Notes: generated by a model from the letters alone, not told the origin. 64,000 nt of DNA from Paramarasmius palmivorus (GCA_037176845.1 JAYKXP010000034.1:474215-538214); one strand, 5' to 3'. Positions 11,991-23,386 are shown, counted from the first letter of the stretch. Numbers and translations: made by a program.

Positions 11991-13742
11991 CTAGCCAAAC
12001 AGCCTTTCCCGGTACACCAGAGGCTGTCTTCCTGATCCTGGGTAGTGTAATAGAACCAGAACTTCCTCCGATTCATCCATACAATCTTTTTCGGAGCGGA
12101 GCTGGATGTCAACAGTTGATTCGCGAAACTGTCCAATGGTTTCTTCGAACGACAACGAAATGACTTTTGGTCGAGTGTGGGAATAATCGACATGAATGAC
12201 CATTGATTGAGGTTGAGATTGAATATCTTCGTGCATCTGTATCATGTCCCGGTGAGCGCGAAACTTCATGAACGCTTCGTCTCGTACGGAAATGTGATAG
12301 GAGCAGCCTATTATATACTTTATGAACAATGGAGATCACGCGAGTGCCGCTGAAAACGTACCTGACACTGGAGTTGGATATCTTGAGCACTGATTCCGAT
12401 GATTAATACACCAGTCATGGCGTTGACATTCGACACTGCAGTACATGGCAACTCGGCACTTGGAACATTGCTTGAGTGTGATGATTGGACGCTTTTCGGG
12501 AGGCGTGTTACACTGAAGGCAGGGACATCAATCTTAGGACAATAATAACAATAATGGCCCACTTACATCTGAGCTACAGCACACCCAATCCTTGCCAGAT
12601 GCGCGGAATGCCGTCCAGTCTCGTTCCATTGACTGAGCATCTTCCAGGAGTCTATCCAATGAACTATTAAGAAGCCCTGCTCTGCGTAAGAAATCGCATT
12701 CTTTCATAACAGCAATGGCAAAGGTCCTAAAGATCAGGAACGGGCTCAGATCCTCGATAAGCCGTGAATAAGACAGAGAAAGCGTAAAAATGTCGCCATC
12801 TGCAGACAAGATCTCATTCAGGCTCAATGTCCTGGCCATGGATCTGAGTGTCCTACCACGAACGACATCAGTTGCAAATGAGTAACCACCTTGTACCACC
12901 TGTTTCAAGCCCGTAGCAATTTCCTTCATACAAAGCTTGGCTAGTCGATAATCATTGGGGAGGATAGTGTGAGAGCGATGAGGTACGATGCGGAAGGCAT
13001 GCGTGAGCCAATGAAGTCCATTATTCGACATGAGAGTCGAGCCTGCCTCTGGGCTAGAGGCGTATACCGCGTTGAAAAATTCGACAGCTGCCAAAAGCGC
13101 CGAGGTATCAATGGTCGCTTTCACGACCTCGGAAACCAATAGCCGTACACCGATCCTAGGTAGATCATATCCTCGGGTAAGATGTGCATGACGCGCGTGA
13201 ACGAGCAAATCGTCCCTCTGATCCTCGTAAAGGACCTCGATTTGAGACCATAATGGTTCGAATAGGGGATGTTGGATATCCGCTAGCGTATAGCAGGTGT
13301 CTACGGCAATGGAAACAAGCTGTGGGTTGGTGGCAAATACGGAGCGATGTTGACTATTCGGCCCATTCCAGATATCGCCGCTACCTTCGGAAGAAGATTT
13401 CAAAACCATCCGAAGCACGATCAGTGATTTATTGCGCATGCGAAAGCCTTCTGGCGTTTCTGGAGAATGATGACGGTCGACGAGTCTTCTGATTATAGCA
13501 GTCATCCATTTGCAAGCATTATTCCAGGTCGAACGAATAATATGCCGCGCAATACTCGGACCAAATGGAAGACCAGTTCCCGACCGTCTACCTATATGAA
13601 GCTTGCCGACGACGTCGAGGATGTGGCACACTTCCTCTGGTGGATAAGATGGATCGAAATGATAGTCTCTAGGAACGGGCCGGGACAACAGCGCTATCAT
13701 CGAATTGGAAGTCCTAAAAAGCTCGCCAGAGTTGACGTTCAT
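11991..13742 (-). CDS. MYND-type zinc-finger protein with helical N-terminal region
   Basis: Exons 12567-13742, 12362-12512 and 11991-12307 join with phases 0 and 1 to give 547 residues. The N-terminal 392 residues are the family helical region (DIQHPLFEPLW, LIEDLSPFLIFRTFAIAV). The second exon begins at Cys and carries LKQCSKC, MYCSVECQRHDW and HRNQC, the complete second half of a MYND finger. The last exon begins GCSYHISVRDEAFMKF, matching the gene at 7885-9680, and ends VLVLLHYPGSG and PLVYRERLFG. These two are the closest pair in the window, in opposite orientation either side of the F-box-like gene, which suggests an inverted duplication. An upstream in-frame ATG at 13811 would add 23 residues. 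Confidence 0.85.
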
Positions 13743-14834
13743 CACCTCAAAGAAAATTGGCGATGTTCGGCGGCCTCTGCTACTATTCTCAAGAGGAAAT
13801 TCACTATGCATAGGAAAAAACTGGGACTCATATCAGTAGATGCGAGAAAGCACTGCAAGGATAGTCACTTGGTTGTCATTGGTGTTTTGATTCTGAAAGA
13901 GGTGAGCGAAACTACAGTCTGTGTAAACAAGGTACAAACCATGAATCTCTCTTGTGGGCGAGATCGATTGCTGTAATGGGCTAAGTCAGATGGCTTAGGT
14001 GAATTTCATACGTCATAGCTCACTTATGGTGTCCGCTGAGGCGCGTATGTGGTGGTTTGGGATCAAGGTGATACAAAGAACGCGCTTACGTCGCCTGACA
14101 CGTCGCCAACACGTGCCCTCGTGGGAACCTGTCGAACAGTCGAAATCTGTCAGCGGTATGAACCTTTCTCTCTGCTTGCTTCGTGCTTGCTTGAACACTT
14201 ATCTTCTCTTTTCAGAGGTTTCAGAAGACTATACGCAATGTATGCGCTCTAGGCCTAGTAGAACGTTGTCAAGGCATTTTAGTAGGCAAGTAGCCTTTCA
14301 TACTATTAGTAGGTTGTTTCGCTAGCTAAGTTCTAAACACAGTTTGAAACGAATTGGAACCGAATGCTATGCCTAAAAGTGATAAAACACCTTTGTAGCC
14401 CCTTTGGCCTTCTCAAGCGGCACATTCGAAAAGATAGTGGCCTTTGCTAGCCTTCATTACGCCGTCAGTAAGATTTTTATGGTTCGCATAGAATTCACAG
14501 GTCAAGATACATCTTTCTCTATCATTGGGACTCGTGGTATCGTATTCTCAAGGTGTTTCAAGGAAGGACGTCTCGTCGTATACACCAGAAAATTTACCGT
14601 TCGCCAATGATAAGCCCACAACAAGTTATATGATCGCTCACACATCTACATGGGATTCCATTATTGTCCTCTTCGTCTACTGAAGGTGGTGCTCTAGTAT
14701 AACCCCCAAGTTATCTCACCATACTTCCTGATTTTCCCTTCCGCCGCATTCGCATATTCAAGGCTACGGCGTGGAATGTAGTAAATCTCGATTCTACGTT
14801 TCAGAGCCTTCTAATATCTTTCCTCTTTCATAGG
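13743..14834. other. 1.1-kb gap, no confident gene
   Basis: There is a possible plus-strand exon pair around 14049-14252, with a plausible intron from GTATGA to CTTTTCAG, but no recognisable product. The 5' exons of the surface-protein gene that follows may also lie here; its start could not be fixed. Confidence 0.35.
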
Positions 14835-16993
14835 TTTAACCGTGCTCATGTAGGTGGACTTCCATATATAGTGGATAATCATCAAGTTTCAGGACCCATC
14901 TATGGCTACTGTATTGCCATCGTGACGAACGATGATCCCAATCAACCGTGCTTTGATAATTCCCAGGCACAAGTACTCAAAAGCTAAGCACATTTATTGG
15001 CCGGTATCACTTTGTATCTTCTCTTTCCTCTTCGCTTCCACAACACGTCGCTCTCTAACCCACACACTCTTTTATTGCAGTAGTCCCAGCAATGGTGCTC
15101 GTTTGGAAAGTACAAATACTAGTCCTGTGAGGTTTTCATTGCTTTCATTTGTGTCTTTTATTTATGCGTCACGTTCAGGATAGTATTACTAACTTTCCTT
15201 CAATGGGCAGAGGCCACTGACCATACGGAAACCCCGTCAAGCTCATTCCCTCCTTCGTCCATTTTGCCGGATCCTACGTCGTTCACAGCGATAAGCACTT
15301 TCACTATCATATCAACTACAAGCTCGGAAACGACGACCACAACCTCATCTTCATCTTCCACCTCTGCCACCTCAAGTTCGATAACTACGAGCTCAGAGAC
15401 GTCCTCATCTTCGTACGTTTACCATAACCCTATTTTTAGCCTATTTGACCTGGTCTCGTAACTGATAGAACCTCGTCATCAACGACTAGCAGTACCTCAT
15501 CAACGACTAGCAGCACCTCACCAACGACTAGTAGTTTTAGTACTTCAACCACCTCTACATCGAGCTTATCGTCTACACCAACCCCCTCTGGCCCGTCGGG
15601 CACCACGACTACGGATTCGACAAGGTGAGGGTTATCATATTGATACAGATCCTGTCATTCATCATGTTCGTATTAGCTCATCAATCACCGGGACCAGTAG
15701 AAGCTCTATCACCAGCAATACCACACCGACGGGGACGTATGTATTGATCTTTATCCTTCTATACACTGATAACATTCAATGTAACAGCACAACTTTCACA
15801 GGCCCTCCGCAGGATAGCACAGCCAGCACTAGCAGAGTATCTTCTGCCTCGAGAACCACTAGCTTTGTGCCTCCAGCTTCAACTACACGCCTGTGAGTCT
15901 TATGTTCCCTAGTTCAATTTAAGATACTCATGTTATCGATAGCGTTGTGTTTCCAGTCGCTGTGAGCTCGGATTCAGCCCTTGACAATGTTGCACCCCCT
16001 TCGATTGTCATTCCTGTCAATAGCGTGTATGTTTCTTCTTTATTTCTCATTTTCTAGTTACCAACTTCCTTCAAGTAGCTCGAACGACAACGTCAACAAT
16101 GCGGCGACACCCAGTGTAGACCAGGTCACAGTCCAGTAGGTCGTTCCTTATACGGATGAATGCAAGGCTGATGTTCATCCAGGAACATCAATGGAGCAGA
16201 TGCTAATCCCACAAATAGGTTTGATGATACCGTCTTTGATCCTTGTTGCGCGGTACAAACATTTTGTTAGTATCGTGGTGCCATCGTCGACCTTCGAGTC
16301 AGTTCCTGGCACGTTAACTGCTTCACCGAGCACGGCTACAAGTGCAAGTACATCGGTTATCAGGTATGCCTTCAGCTTTGAACTGAAACTGGTCTCACTG
16401 ACGCTACGTTCAGTCCTACAAGCATCGGCATACCAGTTCCGCCACTGTCACCAAGCGGATCTCTCAAGAAGGGGTGAGTGCCGTGTAACTCGTTGTAACT
16501 CGTTTGGCAAGTCTGACCTGAAAAACAGCCCAAAAATCGCATTGATCATCGGTCTCATAATCGCCTTCCTCATTCTCTTATTTGTTCTGATCGTATGGCT
16601 CTGTCGGAGGAAGCGCCAACGAGGTACATTCTCATCCATCTCCTTAGTATTCAACCTAACTAACCCTTGAATCCAGAAACCCGGCAATTCATGCGCCGAA
16701 TTCACCCTTTCGCCGAGAAATACTGGTTATACCCCAACGTTGCACAGGAGAAACAACTCGGTCACCAAGCAGGAGATGCTGCTAGTACGCTCGTCGGCTC
16801 AGATCACGGAGAAGGCGATGTGGAGAAGAGTCCTGTTGCGCATGTGCCGCCTCCGATTCAAGTTCCTATATATCGCCCGGAGACGAGGTCAACGTCTGGT
16901 TCTGTATCTACTGTGTTGCCAGAGTACCATGCCTTGATGACGCCCATGCCTCCGGTGTATTCGCGCATGTCAGTCGATCCGTTTAGGGTTTAG
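14835..16993 (+). CDS. Ser/Thr-rich single-pass membrane protein, many small exons (5' end uncertain)
   Basis: From about 15,213 a chain of exons joins in phase: to 15412, 15469-15624, 15677-15736, 15788-15892, 15943-16026, 16079-16135, 16183-16218, 16271-16373, 16414-16473, 16529-16623 and 16677-16993. The extracellular part is dominated by Ser and Thr, a likely O-glycosylated stalk. Exon 16529-16623 encodes one transmembrane helix (IALIIGLIIAFLILLFVLIV) followed by the basic stop-transfer RRKRQR. The last exon encodes a roughly 105-residue cytoplasmic tail rich in Pro and Tyr. Upstream, 14835-14973 reads GGLPYIVDNHQVSGPIYGYC, a plausible part of the ectodomain. The phase into the exon at about 15081-15126 does not match, so the start, signal peptide and one junction are unresolved or damaged. 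A cell-surface sensor or wall-anchoring role is plausible but unproven. Confidence 0.65.
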
Positions 16994-17008
16994 GGCTTAG
17001 GGCTTAGG
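16981..17008. repeat. short telomere-like TTTAGGG/CTTAGGG run
   Basis: Four head-to-tail heptamers (TTTAGGG, then CTTAGGG) overlap the stop codon of the preceding gene. Basidiomycete telomeres are usually TTAGGG hexamers, so this seven-base period is only similar. It lies 26 bp from the transposon's left end. Confidence 0.6.
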
Positions 17009-17034
17009 AATAAATGTATTTGGACCGATACTTA

Positions 17035-17056
17035 CTATGGGGTGCAGGGTAATACA
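17035..17056 (+). repeat. left terminal inverted repeat of pogo-type element
   Basis: It begins CTATGGGGTGCA and continues GGGTAATACAA. Its reverse complement is at 21002-21023 with a single mismatch at position 13. The preceding TA is the target site. Confidence 0.93.
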
Positions 17057-17499
17057 ATCCACAAGGAAGTACAAATGGCAAAGTTTTGGGCTCTGTAGAC
17101 TACGCTATCCCTTCAGTATTTTTTCCAAGGTTATAGACATATATCTGATGCTGCCTTGCTATTTTATTTGGGATCTTTCTATGTTCGACGTGAATGAGAC
17201 TCAAAATGGTGGTAGAATGCACCATCAATTTGACGTGACAACTCCAGGAACATTACCTTTAGGGTATCACAAGGCCAGAAAAATGTACAAATCCTCAAGC
17301 TAGTCATATAGTCATCTCATACTACAAAATACACTGCATATAAACCACGGGAACGACTACAAGAGCTTGAACAAGGAGGACGATGGAGGAGGCGTGACAC
17401 AGGGATCAAAAAGACTTGCCGAAATGAGAATTGCCGAATCGTGCCGCTCCTGACGCAAATTTCGTCTAAGACATTGCAAACCCAGATACGAAATGAGAC

Positions 17500-20183
17500 A
17501 TGCCTCTCAAGCGCAAGAAGAAGCAGCCCCTCAATATGTCTACACCTTCTCCTTCGCCAGCTTCACCGTCTCCAGCAGAGGCACCCAGTCCAGTCACTGA
17601 AGAGAAGATTCAAAAAGCAAAAGAAGGATGGTTGGCAGGAAAATACCGGACAATGAAAGCGGCAGCAAAGGCCTTTCATCTGCCATACGACCGATTCCGT
17701 AGCCGCGCATTAGGTATCACGAAGCCTCGAAAGGAAGCCCATGTCAATCAGCAGCTGCTCAACAAGGATCAGAAACACGCCCTCCTTGATTGGATCCAGT
17801 ATCTCGGCCTGACTGGTCAACCTGTCGATGCGCGCTCAGTGCGACCCAAAGTTCGCGAAATCATGGAGAAAGATGGAAAAACTGTGGACGAAAATACTGT
17901 ATCTGACACATGGGTTCGGAACTTCAAGCGGGAGTACCGAGACGTAATAAAGAGTGCACGAGGTGCTGGCTTGGATCCCTCACGTTCGAGCGCCTTCAAC
18001 TACACTGCCGTGAATGATTACTTCATGAAAGTGGACGAGATCTTGAAGAAGTATGGCATACCTTGGGAAAACGTCTACAACATGGATGAGAAGGGGATCC
18101 AGCTGGGAGGTGGGCGCAGAGGCTCACAGAAGAAGTTTTGGTTTGGCCGGGAAGACAAGTTGATGTATAGGATTCAGAGCGACGACCTGAAACTGGTGAC
18201 GGTTATTGAAACTGTATGTGCAGATGGAACAGCCGAAATCAAACCTGGTTTTGTGTTCAGTGGAAAGACCATGTGCGACGAATGGCTTCAAGTTGACAAG
18301 GACATCCTGTGAGTAATTTTGCAGCTGAAGACGACTATTCGGACTCATTTATCGATTTCAGTGTCGCAACCTCTGACAACGGCTGGACAGACGATGAGAT
18401 TGGGGCCCAATGGTTCCAAAAAACATTCATTCCCCAAAGCGCTGCACGAAACAAGTCAGGAAAACCAATTCTCTTGATTTACGACGGCCACGGATCTCAC
18501 ACTCACGATGGATGGGTTCAAGCAGCTCTCGAGAACAACGTGATTTTACTCTGCCTTCCTCCTCATACTACTCATCGACTTCAGCCTCTCGATGTCGGAT
18601 GCTTTGGGCCACTTCAGACTGCCTGGTTCAACCGTTGTGATCAGATGCTTCACGAGACTGGGTCAGGTATGGAAATGGCCGATGTTGTGAAGGAATATAT
18701 GATAGCGCGGGCAGTGGCATTCAAGGAGAGTAATGTCCTGTCGGCATTCAAAAAGTCAGGAATCAGGCCCCTCAATCCTGAAATCTTCACAGCAGCCGAT
18801 TACGCACCTAGCAAGACCTCATCTACAATACAATATGCTCCTTCATCCTTCCCCACACGACTTCCTGCTGCACCTGACGCATCTTCCGATGATGCCTTCT
18901 TCGATCCCTCGAGCATGGTGGCCAATGGAGGCGAAGAAACCTCTGAGGATGACAGTGGTGACAGTGATGAAGAGGGGAGTGAAGACGAAGATTGGGAGGC
19001 AAGCTCTGATTCCGAGTCAAGTTCTGATGGAAGCCAGAGTGATTCCGAAGACGGGAGTGAGAATTCTCAACGAGGGGAACACGAGGCTTCCGTCACCCCT
19101 GCCATTGAATGCAGCCCCGGATCGCCGAGTCCATCAACTTCCGTCACCTCCTCATCTTTGCAACATTCCCAGGTCATTCTCTCACCAGTTCCCCGTCGAG
19201 TTCTGCCAACTCCGGGTTGGTGGAACTCACAACAGCCATCGTACAGAACACCATCTCCATCAAACACACCCAGGTGCCAGACTCGAAGCATGTGCCGAAC
19301 CCAATCTATGTCCACCGCATCATCCTCTACCAGTACTCCTCTTCCAACATTCTTCACCGATGAACGAAATCTCCCTCCTCATGCTGCAGCCACGATCGCA
19401 TACTATCGCCGGCAAACTGCCATCGCTCGACAAGCTGCAGCTGAGGCAGAAGCTCAACGTGATGCCGCTAATGTTCATGCTATTCTGATGTCGCGCCAGG
19501 CAACTGTTCTCCGTCATCGCTTGTATGGAAAGGAGAAGAAAGGCAAGCGGCAAACTCGAACATTGGCTCGAATCGTTACATCAGAAGAGGGACAGGCGGA
19601 GGCACGGGAACAGAGGATTCGGCGAGAAGAAAAGCAGCAAGCAGCTGAGGAGGCAGCCAGGAGGAAGGCAGCAAAGAGCAAAGAGGACATCGAGAGACGT
19701 TTTGAGCAGACGAGAACACAATCCATCTTTTCGGGCAGTCTCCATAGCAAGGGAAAGCCGGAACTTGGAGACATTGCAGCAGCTATTCCCCTGGTTGTCC
19801 CTGAAAAGGCATTGAAGAAGGATATCCTAGCAGCAATAACAACTCATTTCGACACTCATCCTGATTTAAAGCGGCACCCGCGGTTCTCTGGGCTGTTCAC
19901 AAGAAAACGAACTCGTAATGTACGCGACATTGACGAGAACGGAGACGCGCCTGGACCCTCAGAGGATGTGTCACCTCCTGCTCAAAGACCAAGGCTCAAC
20001 GACGTTACTGTTTCATACCAGCCGCCGCCACCACTGCCATCCACTCTGTTTACCTTACCCCAAACACCTCACCATTCCGGACTTCCTTTCGGTGGCATGT
20101 ACTACACATCTATTCCTCCAAATATGCAAGCAAGCTCCAGTAGAAACACCCTAGATTCACCTAATATGCTGTATAGATATTGA
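17500..20183 (+). CDS. pogo-type DDE transposase (876 aa)
   Basis: Exons 17500-18308 and 18362-20183 join in phase. Residues 34-75 form a psq-type helix-turn-helix (KEGWLAGKYRTMKAAAKAF), and residues 88-145 a CENP-B/Tc5-type second DNA-binding helix set. The DDE endonuclease core follows. The first Asp is D196 in NMDEKGIQLG, the second D311 in LLIYDGHGSH, and the third D347 in LQPLDVG, giving a D35D spacing typical of pogo elements. After the core comes an acidic Ser/Asp/Glu-rich linker (about residues 450-510), then an Ala/Glu/Arg-rich coiled coil and a basic tail. It should cut and paste this element by recognising the 22-bp ends. All catalytic acids are present and the frame is open, so the enzyme looks intact. 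The long C-terminal extension is common in mushroom relatives and is of unknown role. Confidence 0.92.
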
Positions 20184-20191
20184 CATAAGAA

Positions 20192-20716
20192 TTAATATGC
20201 TATCTTGTACTCTACACCCGTGCCCTGTCTTTCGGTGGTCGAGGGGGCCTTGACGGAGTAGCGTAGACCTGTACTGTCATTTAATACACTTGAACAGATC
20301 AATTTCTGGTTGGAACGTACACAGAACTGCCCATTGTCTTCATCTGTACTGTAGTCTTCCGGCCCAAGCCCGTTGGTATGATATTTCACTGGCGGCATGC
20401 TGTTTCGCTTGTACGGTGGTTCTGGTGAGGGAGTAACTTTCTCAGGGCATTTATCCCTTGCAGGTCCTTTCAGGCATTGAACGCGAATAACCTGGGAGTG
20501 CGACGTCAGTGAATAATAGCAAAAATATAAACCATAGGCACGCACCATTGGCTGCTTTTCCAGCTGGGATCCGTCAACATATACTGTGATAAAAGGGGGT
20601 GGTTCTTCTAGCAGTTGATCCAAGACTGGATTTGTGCTTGAGATGGTCAAATCGACAGTGGATTCATCAACATGTTTGACTTGAACGAGGTCGAGATGAA
20701 AATCGGATGAGGACAT
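20192..20716 (-). CDS. second, antisense ORF of the pogo-type transposon
   Basis: An open frame of 174 codons runs antisense towards the transposase and stops 8 bp from the transposase stop. No domain is recognised. A GTGCGT...CCCAG interval of 54 nt in its middle (ending just before VIRVQCLKGPARDKCP) looks like an intron. Because it is a multiple of three without stops, both spliced (156 residues) and unspliced forms are open. The product is polar with Pro/Lys/Cys-rich patches (KCPEKVTPSPEPPYKRN). It lies entirely inside the inverted repeats, so it belongs to the element and may be an accessory transposition or regulatory protein, or a captured host fragment. Confidence 0.6.
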   Translation of the reverse strand: MSSSDFHLDLVQVKHVDESTVDLTISSTNPVLDQLLEEPPPFITVYVDGSQLEKQPMVRAYGLYFCYYSLTSHSQVIRVQCLKGPARDKCPEKVTPSPEPPYKRNSMPPVKYHTNGLGPEDYSTDEDNGQFCVRSNQKLICSSVLNDSTGLRYSVKAPSTTERQGTGVEYKIAY

Positions 20717-21001
20717 GGATTATGATGACGCGTGCACTTGGGTTCTGATGTGGGTTGCGCCGTTTGTGCCGGCGGACTTCAAAAAATCGCTGAAGCCGAG
20801 TGTTGCCATGTGTGACATTTCGTTACTTCACCGTTACATTGCAATTGTACTTCCTTGCTGCCCCTCGGTCATTGCCCGACAGCAGAGGAAAAAATCAGAA
20901 AAATCCAAAAAATTCAGTATAAGGGTTTTGAATAGTGTAGAATAACTTTGTGTAGTCAAATTTACGCAGGGGGATATGTGAGAGGCTGCACCTCAATCAG
21001 T

Positions 21002-21023
21002 TGTATTACCGTGCACCCCATAG
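21002..21023 (-). repeat. right terminal inverted repeat of pogo-type element
   Basis: The reverse complement reads CTATGGGGTGCA then CGGTAATACAA, pairing with the left end with one mismatch. It is followed by TA. Confidence 0.93.
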
Positions 21024-21072
21024 TATCTCAATGCAAGGCGACTCGGGGAGATGGCAAGGCCCAACGTTGTAA

Positions 21073-21165
21073 TCCCCCTTAGCTCAGTGGTAGAGCGCTT
21101 CACTAGTATGGCGATAGGAAACTTCGGCTATGAAGAGGTCAGTCGTTCAAGTCGGCTAGGGAAAA
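21073..21165 (+). pseudogene. tRNA-Thr(AGT)-like sequence with intron, acceptor stem damaged
   Basis: The D arm (GCTCAGTGGTAGAGC), anticodon stem (CTTCA/TGAAG) with AGT anticodon, a 21-nt intron after position 37 and the T arm (AGTCGTTCAAGTCGGCT) are all present. The 3' acceptor strand reads AGGGAAA where AGGGGGA is needed to pair with TCCCCCT, giving two mismatches. A run of eight T follows at 21180-21187. The copy at 23296-23386 has a perfect stem, so this one is probably decayed. Confidence 0.8.
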
Positions 21166-21653
21166 TTATGTGGTTCCCCTTTTTTTTCATATGTCCCAGG
21201 TCTTTCAAAACAGCAGTTACATTCCATATTTTAACGACTGACATTGGCATAAACGAGTGTAGGGGTATTATGAGGATCTACTCTATCATAAGGGTTCGGC
21301 TTGCGACATAATCTGAGGCGGGAGAGGGGATCTGGCCCCCTATAAACCAAGAAGAGAGCCAGCCCATAACGATAAACGAGAAAGCAATATAAAAACCATG
21401 AACCATGGAACGATATACAAGTAAAACCATATGAAAACAAGGAACAAGAGATAACTGAAGCATGCGGAGATGTGTTGATGAGATGATGAATGATGAATAA
21501 ATATGTGTTGTTATGATTCAGATGAAGGGAACAACAATGCAAGCGGGAAGGAAACGTGATATGATTTCGTTGTCGTCGTGATCGCAGTCGCCGTCGACGG
21601 CAACCGCTTTCGGACCTCCATAGTAACGTGGAAGGCTCTTGGGGTCCGAACTC
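21166..21653. other. intergenic gap, no gene seen
   Basis: Oligo-T then AT-rich sequence up to the 3' end of the minus-strand Ser/Pro-rich gene. Nothing with coding structure was found. Confidence 0.45.
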
Positions 21654-22421
21654 CTAATCTTCATCCATCCGTGAAGGTGTTTGAATACCTCTCAACGGCG
21701 CTCGACTCCTCCCGTCAATATTCATCTTCTCTGCAGAGGGTGGTGTAGCCGGAACTGGCGGTAAAGCCAACCCAAACGCAACAGTCATTGACCTAGCACG
21801 TCTAGGTGTAGCAGGAGACTTTGGAGTAGGTGGTAGTGGCGGTAAAGGAAGAGCCGGGGCCGGTACAGGCGCTGGCGGGGGTGGCAGGCGCCGGCGTTGT
21901 GGTCTGGGTAGACAAACATGTAGAGTTAGCGCTGTATAGCATGGACGAGTCAGAAGAGCAATAGCCTACCTCAGCGCTCCGCCCAAACTCCCGCTCCTCA
22001 TCCTTCCTATCCTGCCTACAAGGCTATTCCCCTCTGTGGCCGTCTGCTGGTTCGTTATACTCCCACTCCTCGCTCTCCTGCCCAATGCAATCTCCGCCTT
22101 GTTCGATGGACTCCGTACGTGGTGAATCGTACTAGGCGAAGCTTGGATGCTCAAGCTCGACCGTCTCTTGCGCAACTTGGGTGTCTGGGCCTTGTTGCGG
22201 TTTACATTGGACGAGGACGAGTCTTCGACGTCACTCGTATCATCAAGAACGTCCGATCTCAAAGTAGCAGTAGAGGTGACTGTGCCGACTGAGATGTTTG
22301 AGATGGTTGAAGCGATGGAGGCTGTTGAATCCATCCTAGGACGAGTGTGGTTGTTGTAATGAGACGGAGGAGCAAGGAGGCCAGAGGAAAAGAATGCGCT
22401 GTATTCGAATGTTGTGGCCAT
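21654..22421 (-). CDS. basic Ser/Pro-rich low-complexity protein, function unknown
   Basis: Exons 21970-22421 and 21654-21903 join in phase 2 across a 66-bp intron to about 233 residues. The N-terminus is MATTFEYSAFFSSGLL. A Ser/Thr-rich segment follows (STASIASTISNISVG), then a basic region with repeated RRRSS- or RSGS-type sites (KLRKRRSSLSIQ, GRRARSGS, RMRSGSLGG) that look like basophilic kinase targets. Exon 2 is Pro-rich (RRRLPPPPAPVPAPALPLPP, then LPPTPKSPATPRR), with possible SH3-binding and proline-directed kinase sites. No catalytic domain is visible; a disordered regulatory or scaffold protein is likely. An upstream ATG at 22481 is possible, but the sequence from 22421 looks more protein-like. 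Confidence 0.7.
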
Positions 22422-23290
22422 GTTGTCTTCTTTTGTTAATCGTTTCGTTTCGTGGAGGGAGAGGGAAGGAAGGAAAAACAATGGGGGCGATGTTGTGGTT
22501 GAAAGAAAACAAAAAAGAAACCAGGAACGATGGCACGTGCGCGTGGTTCAAATCGCCCCGCCTGCCGGAGCGCGGGAATTTTGGGAAAAAATTGCCGAGC
22601 GGGATGGGTCGGTGTCGTCACGGAGAACACGTTTTAATTTACGTTTCCCTGAATGGTCGGTGGAAGACGAGTACCGTTTCCAGAGTGTGGGTGTAGGTTA
22701 TGTATTCGAGCAGAAGGATGGTTGACGTGGAAGAATAAGAGGAGGAGCCGCCTTATGTATGGCGCTCGGCTACTAGGTGCGCGACCGTCGTTGAGCAACG
22801 GACACTAAGCGTTTGAGGGTTTGGAGACTCGAAGAAGCGAGAAGGAGTTGGGGTTTATATACTCGAGAAGATGTATGAAAAGGAAAATCCATACTCCTCG
22901 TAACCCACTGCCTTGCCGTGCATACCTCACATAAGCGTTGGTCCAGCGTAGTTGTCGAGGAACCCAAGGCTATGTACCTGGTAACTTGGTGCGGTCTGGT
23001 ATCGGTGTACCTCGGGATCACAATGCAGAAGGGCTAAGAGAGAAATTATCATCCTCTATCGCTATTCACCAAGGAGGCTCGACAGGAAACTTGTGCAGAA
23101 ATAGTTCTTGAGTACTATTCTGATAACTCGTAGCTAATAAAAGAATGAAAAAGTCAAATTTACACACCGTTACGCCCGTCAATCATACTTGAAAAAGGCA
23201 TCGAGATTAGAGTGCGTTCCGCATCCAGTCCGTAAAGTCCGCCAAGAATATGGTGAAAGGGTCGACGGACCGACAAGTGTAATCGTAGCC
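22422..23290. other. intergenic gap, no gene seen
   Basis: GC-rich promoter-proximal sequence followed by unremarkable sequence up to the tRNA terminator. Short open frames only. Confidence 0.45.
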
Positions 23291-23295
23291 AAAAA
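23291..23295 (-). terminator. RNA polymerase III oligo-T terminator
   Basis: On the transcribed strand five T follow directly after the discriminator base of the tRNA-Thr, a standard Pol III stop. Confidence 0.8.
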
Positions 23296-23386
23296 TTCCC
23301 CCTAGCCGACTTGAACGACTGACCTCTTCATAGAATTATTGGAACCGAGATACTAGTGAAGCGCTCTACCGCTGAGCTAAGGGGGA
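23296..23386 (-). tRNA. tRNA-Thr (anticodon AGT) with 19-nt intron
   Basis: A complete cloverleaf. The acceptor strands TCCCCCT and AGGGGGA pair perfectly. The D arm is GCTC...GAGC and the anticodon stem CTTCA/TGAAG, with loop CTAGTA-A carrying AGT. A 19-nt intron follows position 37, and the T arm is AGTCG-TTCAAGT-CGGCT with discriminator A. AGT reads ACU, and ACC/ACA through inosine. Internal A-box (TAGCTCAGCGG) and B-box (GTTCAAGTC) elements are in place. This is the only intact member of three related sequences in the window. Confidence 0.93.

Larger units (their letters stand above)
17035..21023 (+). mobile_element. complete pogo-type (Tc1/mariner superfamily) DNA transposon
   Basis: The element is 3,989 bp. 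Its ends are inverted repeats of 22 bp with one mismatch (CTATGGGGTGCA at each extreme end), and it is flanked by the dinucleotide TA at 17033-17034 and 21024-21025, the target duplication of this superfamily. It carries a two-exon transposase on the plus strand and a second ORF on the minus strand, the two ending 8 bp apart. No disabling change is visible in either. Near-identical ends and open genes point to a young, possibly active copy. It is inserted between a surface-protein gene and a tRNA-like sequence. Confidence 0.93.
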
